Origin: Vespula vulgaris
Taxonomy: Eukaryota; Arthropoda; Insecta; Hymenoptera; Vespidae
Direction: 5' to 3'
Assembly (NCBI RefSeq): GCF_905475345.1
Contig: NC_066587.1
Coordinates: 13,724,058 to 13,788,057, forward strand
DNA: 64,000 nt
Position 1 is the stretch's first letter, and every line of letters starts with the position of its first letter. A model generated the notes under the pieces. It worked only from the letters and a program-made list of their open reading frames with translations. It ran no database searches and was not told where the DNA came from. Shown here one piece after another: positions 1 to 10,959 of this stretch. A program made the translations under genes and the position numbers.

Positions 1-1102
1 GGGCAAGTACAAGTAGCGATCCTTCTTTGAAGGGCCGAGGTGATTGCCTCTTCTTTCCGATCACGGATCGCTCGTAAAAGCTCGATCCTGAAGATCGAGC
101 TATCCTCGAGGATCCCTTCCCCTTTACACTTTTCTTCAATTTTTTTTATTCCTCAGTATGAAAGCTTTTATATCTCCTTTGGCGTGTTCTCACGAAGCAA
201 TGTTGAGATCTGCGACACGTTGAAAATGGTAATATCCTTCGTGGCCGTGTCCTTGAAAGTTGGAAGGATCGCGAGGAAGGACCGGTCGGTCGAGGCGGAA
301 GTCGTGCACGAGAAGCGAAACAATTCTCGGACAGTTTACTGGATCGCCGTGCGCTCGATGCATTTCGCTTTGAGAGAATAAGAAGGAAAGAGAAAGAGCG
401 AGAGAGAGAAAGGTAAAGATAAAAGAGAAAGAAAGAAGGGAAGAGAATTTACTGCCTTCCACGGTGCTTACTATAACGATTCTTTTGCCTGTTCGCATAT
501 AATTTATTAGTCACGTGTGCGTTGCTCCGACCAAGAAGAAGAGCTTGTAACGTCAAACGATATATCGCGGAATCGATTTTCATTTTCAATCTTCGCTGCC
601 CTGACATTTCGATGAGTTTCATACGATGCGACGATGTAAAGGTAATCCAGGTTCTATCCTTTCCTCTCTCCCTCTCTCTTTCTCTTTCTCTCTTCCTCAA
701 ATTCCGTCGAACCTCCTTCAACATCGGTGACGAACAAAGTCAAAGAATTGCGTCAAGGAAACCGTGAAAGTTCTCGTTACGTTTCTCCGTTGACCGCGCT
801 CGAAGTCATTAAGTGCCGTAAAAAGCATCGTTCGAATTTTTCTATAAGGATTGCTTTTCAACGTGGCGAACAATGATCCTGACCCAGCGACTTCGTCGCG
901 ACACCTTATTAGTACCGACTCGCTTTTTGTCGCTACTGGCAACGAACGAAAGAGAAAGAAAAATAAAGGAGAGAAAAAAACGGAGAAGAATAGAAACGTA
1001 ACAATGGTCAAAGATGTAGAAGGTCGTTACACCCAAGAAAAAGTTTCTTCTTCTATCGGCAATGCTCGATACCCGTTATGATGAACGCTCTTTGAATTTT
1101 AG
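1..1102. other. Upstream flank or intron of the Beat-family gene; no coding exon recognised
   Basis: I see no exon that I can defend here. The 5' exons of the Beat-family gene, which should encode the signal peptide and first immunoglobulin domain, are not visible and presumably lie beyond the left edge, so this stretch is probably intron. It contains purine-rich runs (about 365-445) and a CT-rich run (about 658-700). The open frames across it are short, overlap on both strands and match no family I know. Confidence 0.5.
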
Positions 1103-3685
1103 GTCTCCCAAAAGGTGATCCGGAAGTGAACGTAGAGAAACAAAGATACGCGGTCGGTGACACGGTAAGAGGCAATTGTACCGTGCCTTCAGGAAATCCT
1201 CCAGCCAATATAACGTGGACCGTCAATGGAAATCAGGTTGGTAACGACGACGATCGGTTTCGATCACGTCAACTTTTTTAACGATATTTTACAACGAGCA
1301 TAAATAAGCAATCTCTCGCACTCTTTTAAAACTTCCTATCCGATCGATTTAGCCGCACCCCCTTACGAGCCGCGTTAATTATTCATTGATACGCTTTATC
1401 ACTCTATTATGTTCAGCCGGCGCTAAATATATGAAGCTTTTAATTTAATGGCTAGATAAAAGTGGATCGAGGTTGAAGCACGTTGAATTTTAATGCGGAT
1501 TTATACAGGCACGAATTTGAAAATTACAAAAGTGAACGGGAAATAAATTCGTGTCACGTTGTCGAGTTATTCGTGTAAACATAAATCTGTTAGGTCTTTG
1601 TCGGCTTCTGATAAAACTACTTGACAATACTATATTCATCGAATCTCGATTAAACGCTAATTAATGGGAAATAAAAATGAATGCGTTCGGATCATACCAC
1701 ATTCAATTTTTCCGCTCTCGATTCAATATTGTATAATATTCGATTTTTTATTGAAGTGATGATACCCACTACGTGTTCGTTTCAAAAAATCGTTTTTAAT
1801 TTTTATCGGAAAAGTGCTTTTTTTCGAATATTTGATATCGTAAAACACGCCTTGATAACAATGACAAGACAAACGCAAATACGTGAGTTATTTACATTTA
1901 TATCAAGAATTCGACTTAAGTGTTAACTCTAAAACTAATTTTAGAGATTTGCTTTAAAATCAACGTTCGCGCATCGGCCAAATCTTACGCGCTGAACGTA
2001 CCGTTATACGTTATGTAAGCATATTACTTTTACGGAGTCGATCGTCTCATAATTTTAAATATCACATATATTTTATAGCAAGAAATTTCTTTAAAAATGT
2101 TGGTCGAAGATTTCGCTAAATTAAAATTCATACTGTATTATCATAGTCACATAGAAAATCAAAGAAAAAATGGGCTTACGATCATATTCAGACGCTATTA
2201 TGAGGCTTCTGTATGTGAGTCTCTTTTCCACGAGCGTTGCACTTCTAGAGTGGAAGTTTTATAGCCGCTCGTGAATTTTACGTCGAATCGAATGTTTCGG
2301 AAGTCTCGTATAAAGTGCGTTTCAATGTGAAGTATGCCTATATAAAGGCGATGTCGGTAGAGTATCGTACGTATTCAAGAGAATAAAAAAGAATTTTACG
2401 ATAGAGAATGCCATCCTGAAAATCGTATCCGATTCGATTTTACTTTTCAAGCGTGTACGCGTCTTCCATTTTTTTTTATCGAGATATATACGAGAACGAA
2501 AGTCAAATATCAAAAATATAAAAAGTATAATTATAAGTATTAATTAAAAAGTTTTTAGTCGATCCACTTGTTCAAAGATAATCGCCGAGGCATAAACGTT
2601 CACGGATATTAAATTACGAAGTTGCAAATTACAACGAGTATTTCGCGTGTATATATATACTGTAGAACTTCGATTGAAAACATCAATGAAGGGTATTGTG
2701 ATATTCGAATGCGTTAAAAGAAAAGAACCGTTATACGGGTAGCAAAGCAAAGCCGTGCAATGCCGTTCAGGAAATTATAAACTGCCCGTACGTGATGCAC
2801 CATATCGATGGATTCTGACAGACTTCATTTAATCCGGAACTCTCACTTCGATGCAACCGAGTAATCTGAAACGTTTTATGGCCGCTTTAAGAATCCGATA
2901 AATATTATAGTTATAACCGAATGCATTGCAAATTATTTATGACTCTCGAAGGAGGCGTTACCGCGTAAACGAGTGGCAGGAAATAGTAAGGATAATTTTC
3001 CATCCTTCTTGCGTATCCTTCATTATCCTCATTTCTCCATCATAAGACTTACAATGATAATACAAAGGTCGTATCTCTGAATTTTCAACCAATTAGTTTC
3101 TTGCTATCCCATAAGTTAATCTTCATATTTGAACTGATATCTATACTCATTTCTTTCGAAGGTAAACTCGTCCTTCATAATGAACATCACGGACAAATTC
3201 ATCGACAATCATCACATGGCTATAGCAGGCTTGGACTTTGAAATTGCTTCGAATACCTTCAGCAACGGCAAACTGCAGGTCGTTTGTAACGCCAACGTCT
3301 TTCATCTCTATCAAAAGAAGGCCGAAGTCCTTTTAAAGGAGGAACGACCGATATTGGCTTCCGTACTGGGAACTCGTGAATCTTCTTACATCGGTACGGT
3401 AATGTTAATCGCCATAACATTAGTGGATCGCTCCTAATACGATTATGTTCCATACATACCACTTGCTACTTGATTATAAATCAATCGATGCTATGTAACC
3501 TTAGAGATAGAAAAAAATAAATGAGGTCTTGTAGCAACGATTCGTTATTGCAGCAGGCTTTGTCGTGTATATCTACTCGCATTTACATTTGATATCTTTT
3601 TGTTTTAGGTAATGCAGCGAGACGCGTCGAGGAGTGGTTTTGCACAGGTGTACTGGCTACCTTGCTGCTGTGCAATCTGAGATAA
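1103..3685 (+). CDS. Beaten path (Beat) family immunoglobulin-domain protein, C-terminal part (5' exons outside window)
   Basis: Three exons are visible: 1103-1236, 3162-3393 and 3609-3685, about 146 residues in all. They join in frame (entry with 2 nt, then phase 0, then phase 1) with AG acceptors and GT donors. Exon 1 carries a VEKQRYAVGDTVRGNC-type strand followed by ANITW, giving the Cys and Trp of an Ig fold. Exon 2 supplies the partner Cys in LQVVCNANVFHLY. This layout matches the second Ig-like domain of insect Beat proteins, cell-surface or secreted ligands of Side-family receptors that act in motor-axon defasciculation and synaptic specificity. The last exon encodes a short tail, CTGVLATLLLCNLR then stop, which is hydrophobic and could be a GPI signal. 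Which Beat subtype this is cannot be told. The alternative donor at 3399 is also in phase but ends in a Cys-rich, non-hydrophobic tail, so I prefer 3394. Intron 1 is about 1.9 kb. Confidence 0.82.
1237..3161 (+). other. Intron of the Beat-family gene
   Basis: A phase-0 intron with donor GTTGGT and acceptor TCGAAG. It is AT-rich and unannotated inside. Short open frames exist on both strands, but none looks like a protein family and none has splice sites that suggest a nested gene. Confidence 0.65.
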
Positions 3686-3797
3686 CATCTGTGAACATCG
3701 ACTGGATCTATGCATACTACTGTGTCGGAGAGGAAGAGAATAAAATTGTTTGTAAAATTTCGAGAATATTAATACGAAAAGAAGGAGAAAAGAAAAA

Positions 3798-3798
<1 letters not shown>

Positions 3799-3849
<51 letters not shown>
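3799..3849. repeat. (AG)n microsatellite in the Beat-family 3' UTR region
   Basis: About 25 uninterrupted AG dinucleotides, roughly 115 bp after the Beat stop codon. If transcribed, the 3' UTR would carry a long purine tract. Confidence 0.9.
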
Positions 3850-3852
<3 letters not shown>

Positions 3853-4201
3853 GGAGAGAGAGTTTTTCGTTAAAATAAGTATCGAACGTATGTTATTCGT
3901 GTAAATAGGATAAAAAAAATTTAGTAAAATATCTACATGTATGCGACATGCGTCATCTCGTCGTCACATGAAACGACTTTGTAATCCGAATAATGTCGTA
4001 TTATAATATATTAGGATCAACGATACGTCGCGCTAAAATATCGAAAACTTTTTTCGAACACATTATATGATGTTTTTTATCCTCCGACAATGATTTTGAT
4101 ACCTTCTCTGTACCGTTGTAGCCAATACAATGTGACCCATCACGTTTGTAGGGCAAAAACTGTTATCGTTCATAAACGAGGTTTTATTTCAATGAAAAAT
4201 G

Positions 4202-4207
4202 AATAAA
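4202..4207 (+). terminator. Candidate polyadenylation signal of the Beat-family gene
   Basis: AATAAA about 520 bp after the Beat stop codon, followed by a T-rich stretch. It fits a 3' UTR that ends before the convergent prefoldin gene. Other A/T-rich hexamers nearby are possible. Confidence 0.35.
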
Positions 4208-4751
4208 TGATTCACCTTCGTTACTTCGCTGTTTCATCTTTCCTATGTTATACCCGATTTTTCTATATGTATATCTTCTATATCTGTCCTGTATAAATTA
4301 TGATGTATCTACCATGAATAATATCAAGGAATAGAAAAGGAAAATAATTTATTTATTTGGAAAAGTACAGTTATTTTTATTATTACCACGTTTCTTTGTG
4401 TGGATCACAGAAAGGTAAAGTATAAAATAATTATCTTGTAAAAGATAGAGAAAATTAGTTTCTGCACGAGTGACATAAAATATTTAAGACAAGAAGTATA
4501 TCTACATAGAAATAATAATTACAATTACGATCAAGTGAATGAGAATATATTTGAATTGGCAAAGTCAGTGACATGAAGCTTACAAAGAGACTTAATATTA
4601 CAGGAGCTCAAAATGTTCTTGTCTCCCTTAGTGTGTAATAAAATATAAATTAATATAAATTTTGAAAATTGAAAAAATTTTGTAACAGCATACCCAGAAA
4701 CAAAACTTTTCTTTGTTATCATTCAGCCTATTTATGCTCTGTGATTTCTTT

Positions 4752-5462
4752 TTACATTGGATTCTGAATTTTCATTTCAATTATGCTTACTGTTGCATCT
4801 CTAATTTTACTTTTCTCTAAACCAACTTGCTGAATCTTTTCCATTTGTTCAGTAACATATTCTACTCTTCCTTTGAAATATTCCTTTGCATCTTGTATGC
4901 TCTTTTGCGCGTAATAGCCAGTCCCTATATCAACTAATACATTACTTGTGTTTGCAAGTTTTCCAGTAACATACATCGATCCGGTAAGTGGTACAAGTAT
5001 TTCCTTTCCTATAAAATACATAATAAATATTTAGTAATTTAATGAGGAATATGTCCATAATAAATGATATTTATACAATTTCTCTAACTTTCCTTTATAA
5101 CATGATCTTCAAAATAGAAAAAAAGCTATAAGAAATTAACTGGAATGAAAAGATATCCTTTGAATAAAAATTTTCCTAACCTATAAAAGTACATTCTACA
5201 AAAATGAATTATATATGATTAATTAATCATTATTAAAGGATAAAATTGTAGGCTGACCTTCGACCTTAGGTGTAATTTTTTCCAAACACGATCCAGACTC
5301 TAGGAATCTACTTTGTGCGAGTTTCAATTTGTGCAAAGAATCTTGAAAGACGTTAAGTTCTTGATCCATTTGCTGCTTCAAATGCACTAATTGTTGGAAA
5401 TTTAAATTGGAAATATCAATTTGTTGCATTTGAGACCCTTCAGATAACGATATTTCTGACAT
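4752..5462 (-). CDS. Pfdn5: Prefoldin subunit 5
   Basis: Two exons on the minus strand, 5258-5462 and 4752-5008, join in phase 1 (donor GAAG|GTCAGC, acceptor TATAG|G) to give 153 residues, close to animal prefoldin 5. It is an alpha-class subunit of the hexameric prefoldin chaperone, which hands unfolded actin and tubulin to the CCT chaperonin in the cytosol. Residues about 18-60 form the first coiled coil (NLNFQQLVHLKQQMDQEL). The splice joins KVE to GKEILVPLTGSMYV, the conserved beta-hairpin block, followed by VLVDIGTGYYAQKS, which is diagnostic for subunit 5. A second coiled coil runs from about residue 108 to 150. The ATG at 5462 is preceded by AT-rich DNA with no closer in-frame start. 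The gene is tail-to-tail with the Beat gene. Confidence 0.95.
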
Positions 5463-5760
5463 GTTTAAATTTTAATTTAATAATAACACTCGTGTATCTC
5501 AAAAAACCGATCAGTTAACACCAAATGTACTTTTTTTAGAATATCCAAACATGGACAAAACGAAACTGACGACAACGTTGTCCCACGTAAGACTTTACAA
5601 TTCTACCAACTGGCAGCACTTACTATGTAAAACGTGACTGCCATCTAACCAACGGATATGTATTTTGTATATCAATAAATAATATTACAAATAATATTAT
5701 AAAATTAATTTTTCTCATATATCAACGTATCGTATTAATTAAACTAAATACTAGTTTGTA

Positions 5761-6034
5761 ATTATTTAAAGAAATATTATATATTGTTATGCAACATCAA
5801 TACCATGAGTCATACATGTACTATTGTCGGTAATATTGATTACACATATGATTCATCGATAAGGAATTGTTCTAAGGTTCCGAAATAAATAACATAATAA
5901 AAACATTATTTAAGAGAATATTATATATTGTTATGAAACATCACTGTGTACTTTTGTCGGTAATGTCGGTTTCACGCATGACTCATCGATAAGCGACTCT
6001 TTAAGGTTACGAAATAAATAATACAATAAAAACA
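5761..6034. repeat. Imperfect tandem duplication, period about 144 bp
   Basis: Unit 1 is 5761-5904; unit 2 is 5905 to about 6034. Both start with ATTATTTAA and contain ATTATATATTGTTATG, then TTGTCGGTAAT, then a TCATCGATAAG core, then AAGGTT and GAAATAAATAA. Unit 2 is about 14 bp shorter. AP-1-like heptamers lie in both units: TGAGTCA at 5806-5812 and TGACTCA at 5979-5985, though at different places within the unit. The pair sits 300-570 bp upstream of the prefoldin 5 start. Confidence 0.75.
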
Positions 6035-6264
6035 ACTCAGTATATAATAACAAAAGAGCTGAACGTTGGCTGGCTTTGAGATATACGTAACAGTACGAGT
6101 TCGAACGCGCTCGTACAAACAACTCTCTTACCAGCTCTTCAAGATCGTCCTGTATCTTTATACTTATTTAGTCTCAAAAATTATAATTTTAATTAATTGC
6201 TTGTACAATTAATATTATAATTTCGTTTAGTATTATAAGATTAGTTATATTCTTAAGAACATCG

Positions 6265-6288
6265 TATATATATATATATATATATATA
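6265..6288. repeat. (TA)n microsatellite
   Basis: Twelve TA dinucleotides in intergenic DNA. Confidence 0.85.
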
Positions 6289-6320
6289 GTTAAGATTTTC
6301 TTGCGTTATAATATTTGGCG

Positions 6321-6414
6321 TTACATTATCTCTTCTTTACCGACGTTAGCAGAAATCTACATAAAGGCGATACATTATTTCTTCTCTATCGACGTTAGCA
6401 GAAATCTACATAAT
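6321..6414. repeat. Two-copy tandem repeat, period 49-50 bp
   Basis: Copy 1 begins with TTACATTATC at 6321, copy 2 with TACATTATTT at 6371. Both contain GACGTTAGCAGAAATCTACA; that shared block is offset by 49 bp. There are only a few mismatches, so the duplication looks fairly recent. Confidence 0.75.
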
Positions 6415-9400
6415 CGATGGAACGCTTGTAGCTTTTTACAAGATAGTTTGAAGCAGCGCTTTCTTCGAAAGAACGTGCAGGATAGGGACGAATGAGAAAA
6501 TATATTTGCGTAATTATATCACATTATTAGTTTATTTTATTTTATACGCATCTTTGCTTACATACTCCAATGTCTAAACATATCAATTAAGTCTAAATTT
6601 GCATATAATTGCGTACCGAGTTAGAAATAAAAAAAAATTCTTTCTACTTTAACCATCTATCTACGCCATGGTGGTAATTATCGAGTTTTTTCGTTTATAT
6701 TCACATTAATTTTTATAAGACTTGCCTACGTGAAATGAAGCATTCGTAATTGCGTACGACAAACATTTCTCTTCTTTTTTTTTTCTTTTTTCTTTTTCTT
6801 TAGATAAACATTGGCTTGAAGATATTCCAAGGACATCCAAATGTAGACATGCTTGCGGACAGTAATAGTAAAGAAGGATATCCAACGACGGAAACAAGTA
6901 AGTTTTGTGCGCAGTTATTTTAAAAGGTATGTCGATATTTGTAGACAGATGTTCAATCGGCGAATATAATTAATATCGTTAACAATTTTTTTTACAAGAC
7001 AATCGTTCGATTCTTAGAGCGCAAAGTTGTTTTATTGTACTTTCACGTCGTCCGTAATTACGTGCATATTTTAAGCAAACAATATAGCTCCCTCGGACAA
7101 TAGGTTTCTTTATTGAATTTCACAGGTTCTCATCGATAACTACATCGCATCGGATACTAAATATTTATTTTCACAATTAAGCAACAGATCTTATATTTAT
7201 ATGACATTTTGTCATTAATACATATACATTTCATTCTAATTTTCTCATATATATTTATATATTATATCGGAGGACATTACGTTTGCCATAGACATAAATG
7301 TTCTGATTTTTACACACGTGACCCTTCAAGATCATTTTATACACGTGCACAGCTCTATATGTGTATTAACGATAGAATTTTATTATTTATAGTCGAAGAA
7401 ATTAAGCGCGAAATAAACACAAAAATACGAAGTAGTGCTCTAAGTAAAAAACATGTTGATTATATTAATAACCTTCAAGGGTCAGTGAAATAGAGATTGT
7501 CAAGCGAGAGCACGCGCAAACGGTATTGTCTAGAATTTAATGATAATGTGTTTCCTTTGTTGATCCCATGTATTAATTAGGAGAATTTAGAAAATTACAA
7601 CGTAATTATTATAATCATATTTTTTCCTGTATTTTTCTTTTTTCTTTTTTTTTTTCTTTAACAAACTGATAACTTGTAAATGTTCCTAAATTCACGAACA
7701 ATTTTCAAATTTATAATAGCATCGACTGTCTCTCTCAATCATTAAATCTCAAATAAAATACAATTGAAATGATTTTCTATACACTTTATACCGTACAATT
7801 TCGTTTTTTTGAATGTATCATAAAAGGTATTTTTCGAGCAGCTAACTCATTAATTACGTTATACTTTAGTTCATTAGCGTGGAAACAAGTTTCCGTATCG
7901 TTAGGCCAAATTGGAAAATGAATTAACGATGTTTATCGCCACTTAGATATGCGCCGTGGAACGATCAATGTTCTTGCTCTCGATTTTTTTATTAATTCTT
8001 CATTCTCTTTATTTAAAAAAAAAAGAGTCATTCATAAAGAAATAATAGTTTTTGCCGTACGAATATTTAACCGTTCTTTGATATGCGATCAGAGTTGCTT
8101 TAGCGTCGAAACCGACTTATAGCTCTTTGTCTTCCTTATTATGTATCTTGTCTTGAGGTAGAGAACATTTGTTTCGAGATGAATGAGAAGTGTGAACGCG
8201 AAATGGAGGCTTTCTTAAGCGAAGAATGGAAACATGTTGAATCTTCTAAGATATCCCAGTCATAATTTCTAATATCGAGTATATGCCACTTTTCCTTGGT
8301 TAACAGCGCATCCTCTTTTCTTTTCTATTATTTTCTTTTTGTTTCATTTTCTCATTTACAATAAATATCTAATTTATCTGCTTTATATGTAAAAAAAGCA
8401 TCATCGTAATTAATAATACGAAGTACGTAAACTCGGGTTTTTCGATCGTCGGAATTGAAATATTATACATAGGCTTTATGCGGCTTATTATTTCGTGTGA
8501 ATCGTCCTTAGGACAATCTTAAAATCATACTGTATATAGCTATTATTTATTCTCTACATATTGCCCCGTTATCGATAACACTACGTAGTACATACATATT
8601 TCTTTCTATACACATACTAATTACATCGCATAACGTCGAGACGACGTTATATTCCCTGTGTGATTTATCTTTGTACAAGAAACGATAATTTTATTATTCG
8701 ACATTTTGTAAAGTAGAATTGTTTTTAGGTGTCGAGTGGGAAACGGAATACGAAGAAGCGATTTTTTTATGAGATATTTTTGATACAGCGATCTAAATCA
8801 CGTTATAGTATTCCCTTCAGCTTAGAGTGACGTCCATCGAAAATATGCGTGTTAAATTTTTTCAAGAGTAATCGCAAAGAAGAAATGACTCTTAGCATTG
8901 GCAGTGAATTTTGGAAATTGTCCAAAGTGCCAAAAATTTGTTATTGCATTCCACTCCGTAAGAATATAATAACTTAACGATAATTATTTGTTTCTCCAAT
9001 ACTTAATATGGAGTATGGAATGGAATGATATTGACGGAAATCACAATAAAGTGTGAATCATACATACGTATATAGATATACATACATACACATATCATTC
9101 ATACGTACATCCATTCATTCATTCATTCGTGAATTCACGAATCCACGTATCCATGTATCTATCGATCTACGCTTACTTTGAGCTTACTTTGCGCTAACTT
9201 TGCGCTTATTGTGCTTATAGCGCATACCGCGCATCCATGCATCCACACATTTGTGTTCGCGTTAGTGCTCGTATTATTGTTTAATTAAATTTCGATGCGT
9301 AGCAGCAAATAAGCTTCATCATATACATACCGTATTATAAGTATCTCTCGAATTTTACAGAACCTTGGAAGTATCTATACAAGCAGTTACACATATAACA

Positions 9401-10959
9401 ACGTAGTTTATCTTAGGTTTTACTTTTCGGAAGGAGATCACTTTAGTTGCTAGCATTTGAATTTAAAAATTAAAGAAAGCAAAAGGAAGAAAAGAATATA
9501 ATCATGACACTTTTCAATTTTTCTCCTATTCAATAAATCAATCTTACATATTTTGTAAAAATAAAAATGATCGATCGGCTTGAAGCTCGTAGCATAAGAA
9601 AGAAAAAGAAGAAAAGAAATTTAAAGAAGCAACAAAAAATTTCTCGAAGCGGTATTAACGATCGAATAAGTAGCATAATCATCGCTCGCATCGAAGTACG
9701 AACGATCGCTCGTCCCGAGTGAAATATTATATTCGAGAAAGGTCAGAGAAAAAGGCCTGCGCATCGATAGGCCACCCCAGGGCAGTGTGTATCTGGATCC
9801 AATATGGCTCCACGATGAAATCCTCGAACATCCGATATTTTCTCGAAACGAGCTGCTCTAACCCATTTCGTTGCTCGTAAAAAATAGCCGCGTGTCATCG
9901 AAAGTTTTTAATAGCTTCTTTTTTTTTTTACTTCTTTCGCTAGTAAATACATGCAGCCATTGAATGACATTTTTCGTCTTTGCATTTTGGACTCGAAGTC
10001 TGATCGATCAAGATAGATCGTATGTATAGAACGTCACTAAGGTTCGTACAATATTCTATGTTAATTATTTCAAGCATTTTTTCACTTTTTGTCTTTCATG
10101 TGGCGAACGAAACAACGTTCGATATATTTTCTTGTTAATCAAGCTTATTAAATGTACATTTAAGAGACTCGTTAAATATAATCTATCATTCTAACGTGAA
10201 GCATTCTACGCCTCGAGGCTTTCCACCGTTCTAATTAGGATATCGATCTTATTTTCAGAAGTGGACAGGTCGCTTTAAAAAATGTATTTAAGAATGAAAA
10301 AGTCAATTGATTTGCTTCGCGGAATAGGTTCGCGTTTAAAGTACTTTCTCTTCTCAAGACATTTAATCGCACGACGAAGGGAACATTGCAAATATATTGA
10401 CGCTTTTCTGTACAGTCTTCATTGAGAAATAATAGTAATTATGTACCTATATCTTCCGTTCCTTTCGGTTGTGCTTTCAAAGCACATCGTCGTTCTTTTA
10501 CCACAAAGTCGATGTTTTCGAGCTTACATTGAGTGTCCATCGACGGTATAATTAATTATTATCTTTAATCGATACGAGATACGATAGTTGCTTCTCTAAA
10601 AACTACGTTACTTGATACGATTTCAGCATGTTTCTCTATTTTTTTGTAACACAAATTTCAACAATTATTCACACATATACAATATGTACACCTGAATATA
10701 GATGTCGAACGATGTCAACAAAAAATGTTTTCTTCTATATACACAAAGCTCGTAATACATAGATTTATTTTTACGAGACGCCGCTTGACTAGATTATTGT
10801 CCGTTTTCACCGCAATTACGATGGGAATATTTCGATACGCGTTATGGAAGGCCTTAGAGTCGAATTTTTATTTAATTTTTCTTTTTTATAGCATTTACCA
10901 TATTTTCAAACAGAAGTAGGTAAGACATACTACTTTACCTATTCGACGCGATGCCTTAT
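6415..10959. other. Intergenic DNA without a recognised gene
   Basis: AT-rich sequence lying 5' of prefoldin 5 and 3' of the muscarinic receptor (both minus-strand genes). The part nearest 10960 presumably holds the receptor 3' UTR; TTTATT at 10867-10872, read on the minus strand as AATAAA, is a possible poly(A) signal. I found no coding exon. A more complex block around 9690-9860 (mixed composition, overlapping no ORF) may be a regulatory element, but nothing specific can be named. Confidence 0.5.
9058..9220. repeat. Low-complexity block: (CATA)/(CATT)n followed by a TTTGCGCTTA-like minisatellite
   Basis: 9058-9125 is built of CATA/CATT words. About 9168-9215 repeats a 10-12 bp motif resembling GCTTACTTTG / GCTAACTTTG / GCTTATTGTG. 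It is noncoding. Confidence 0.6.
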
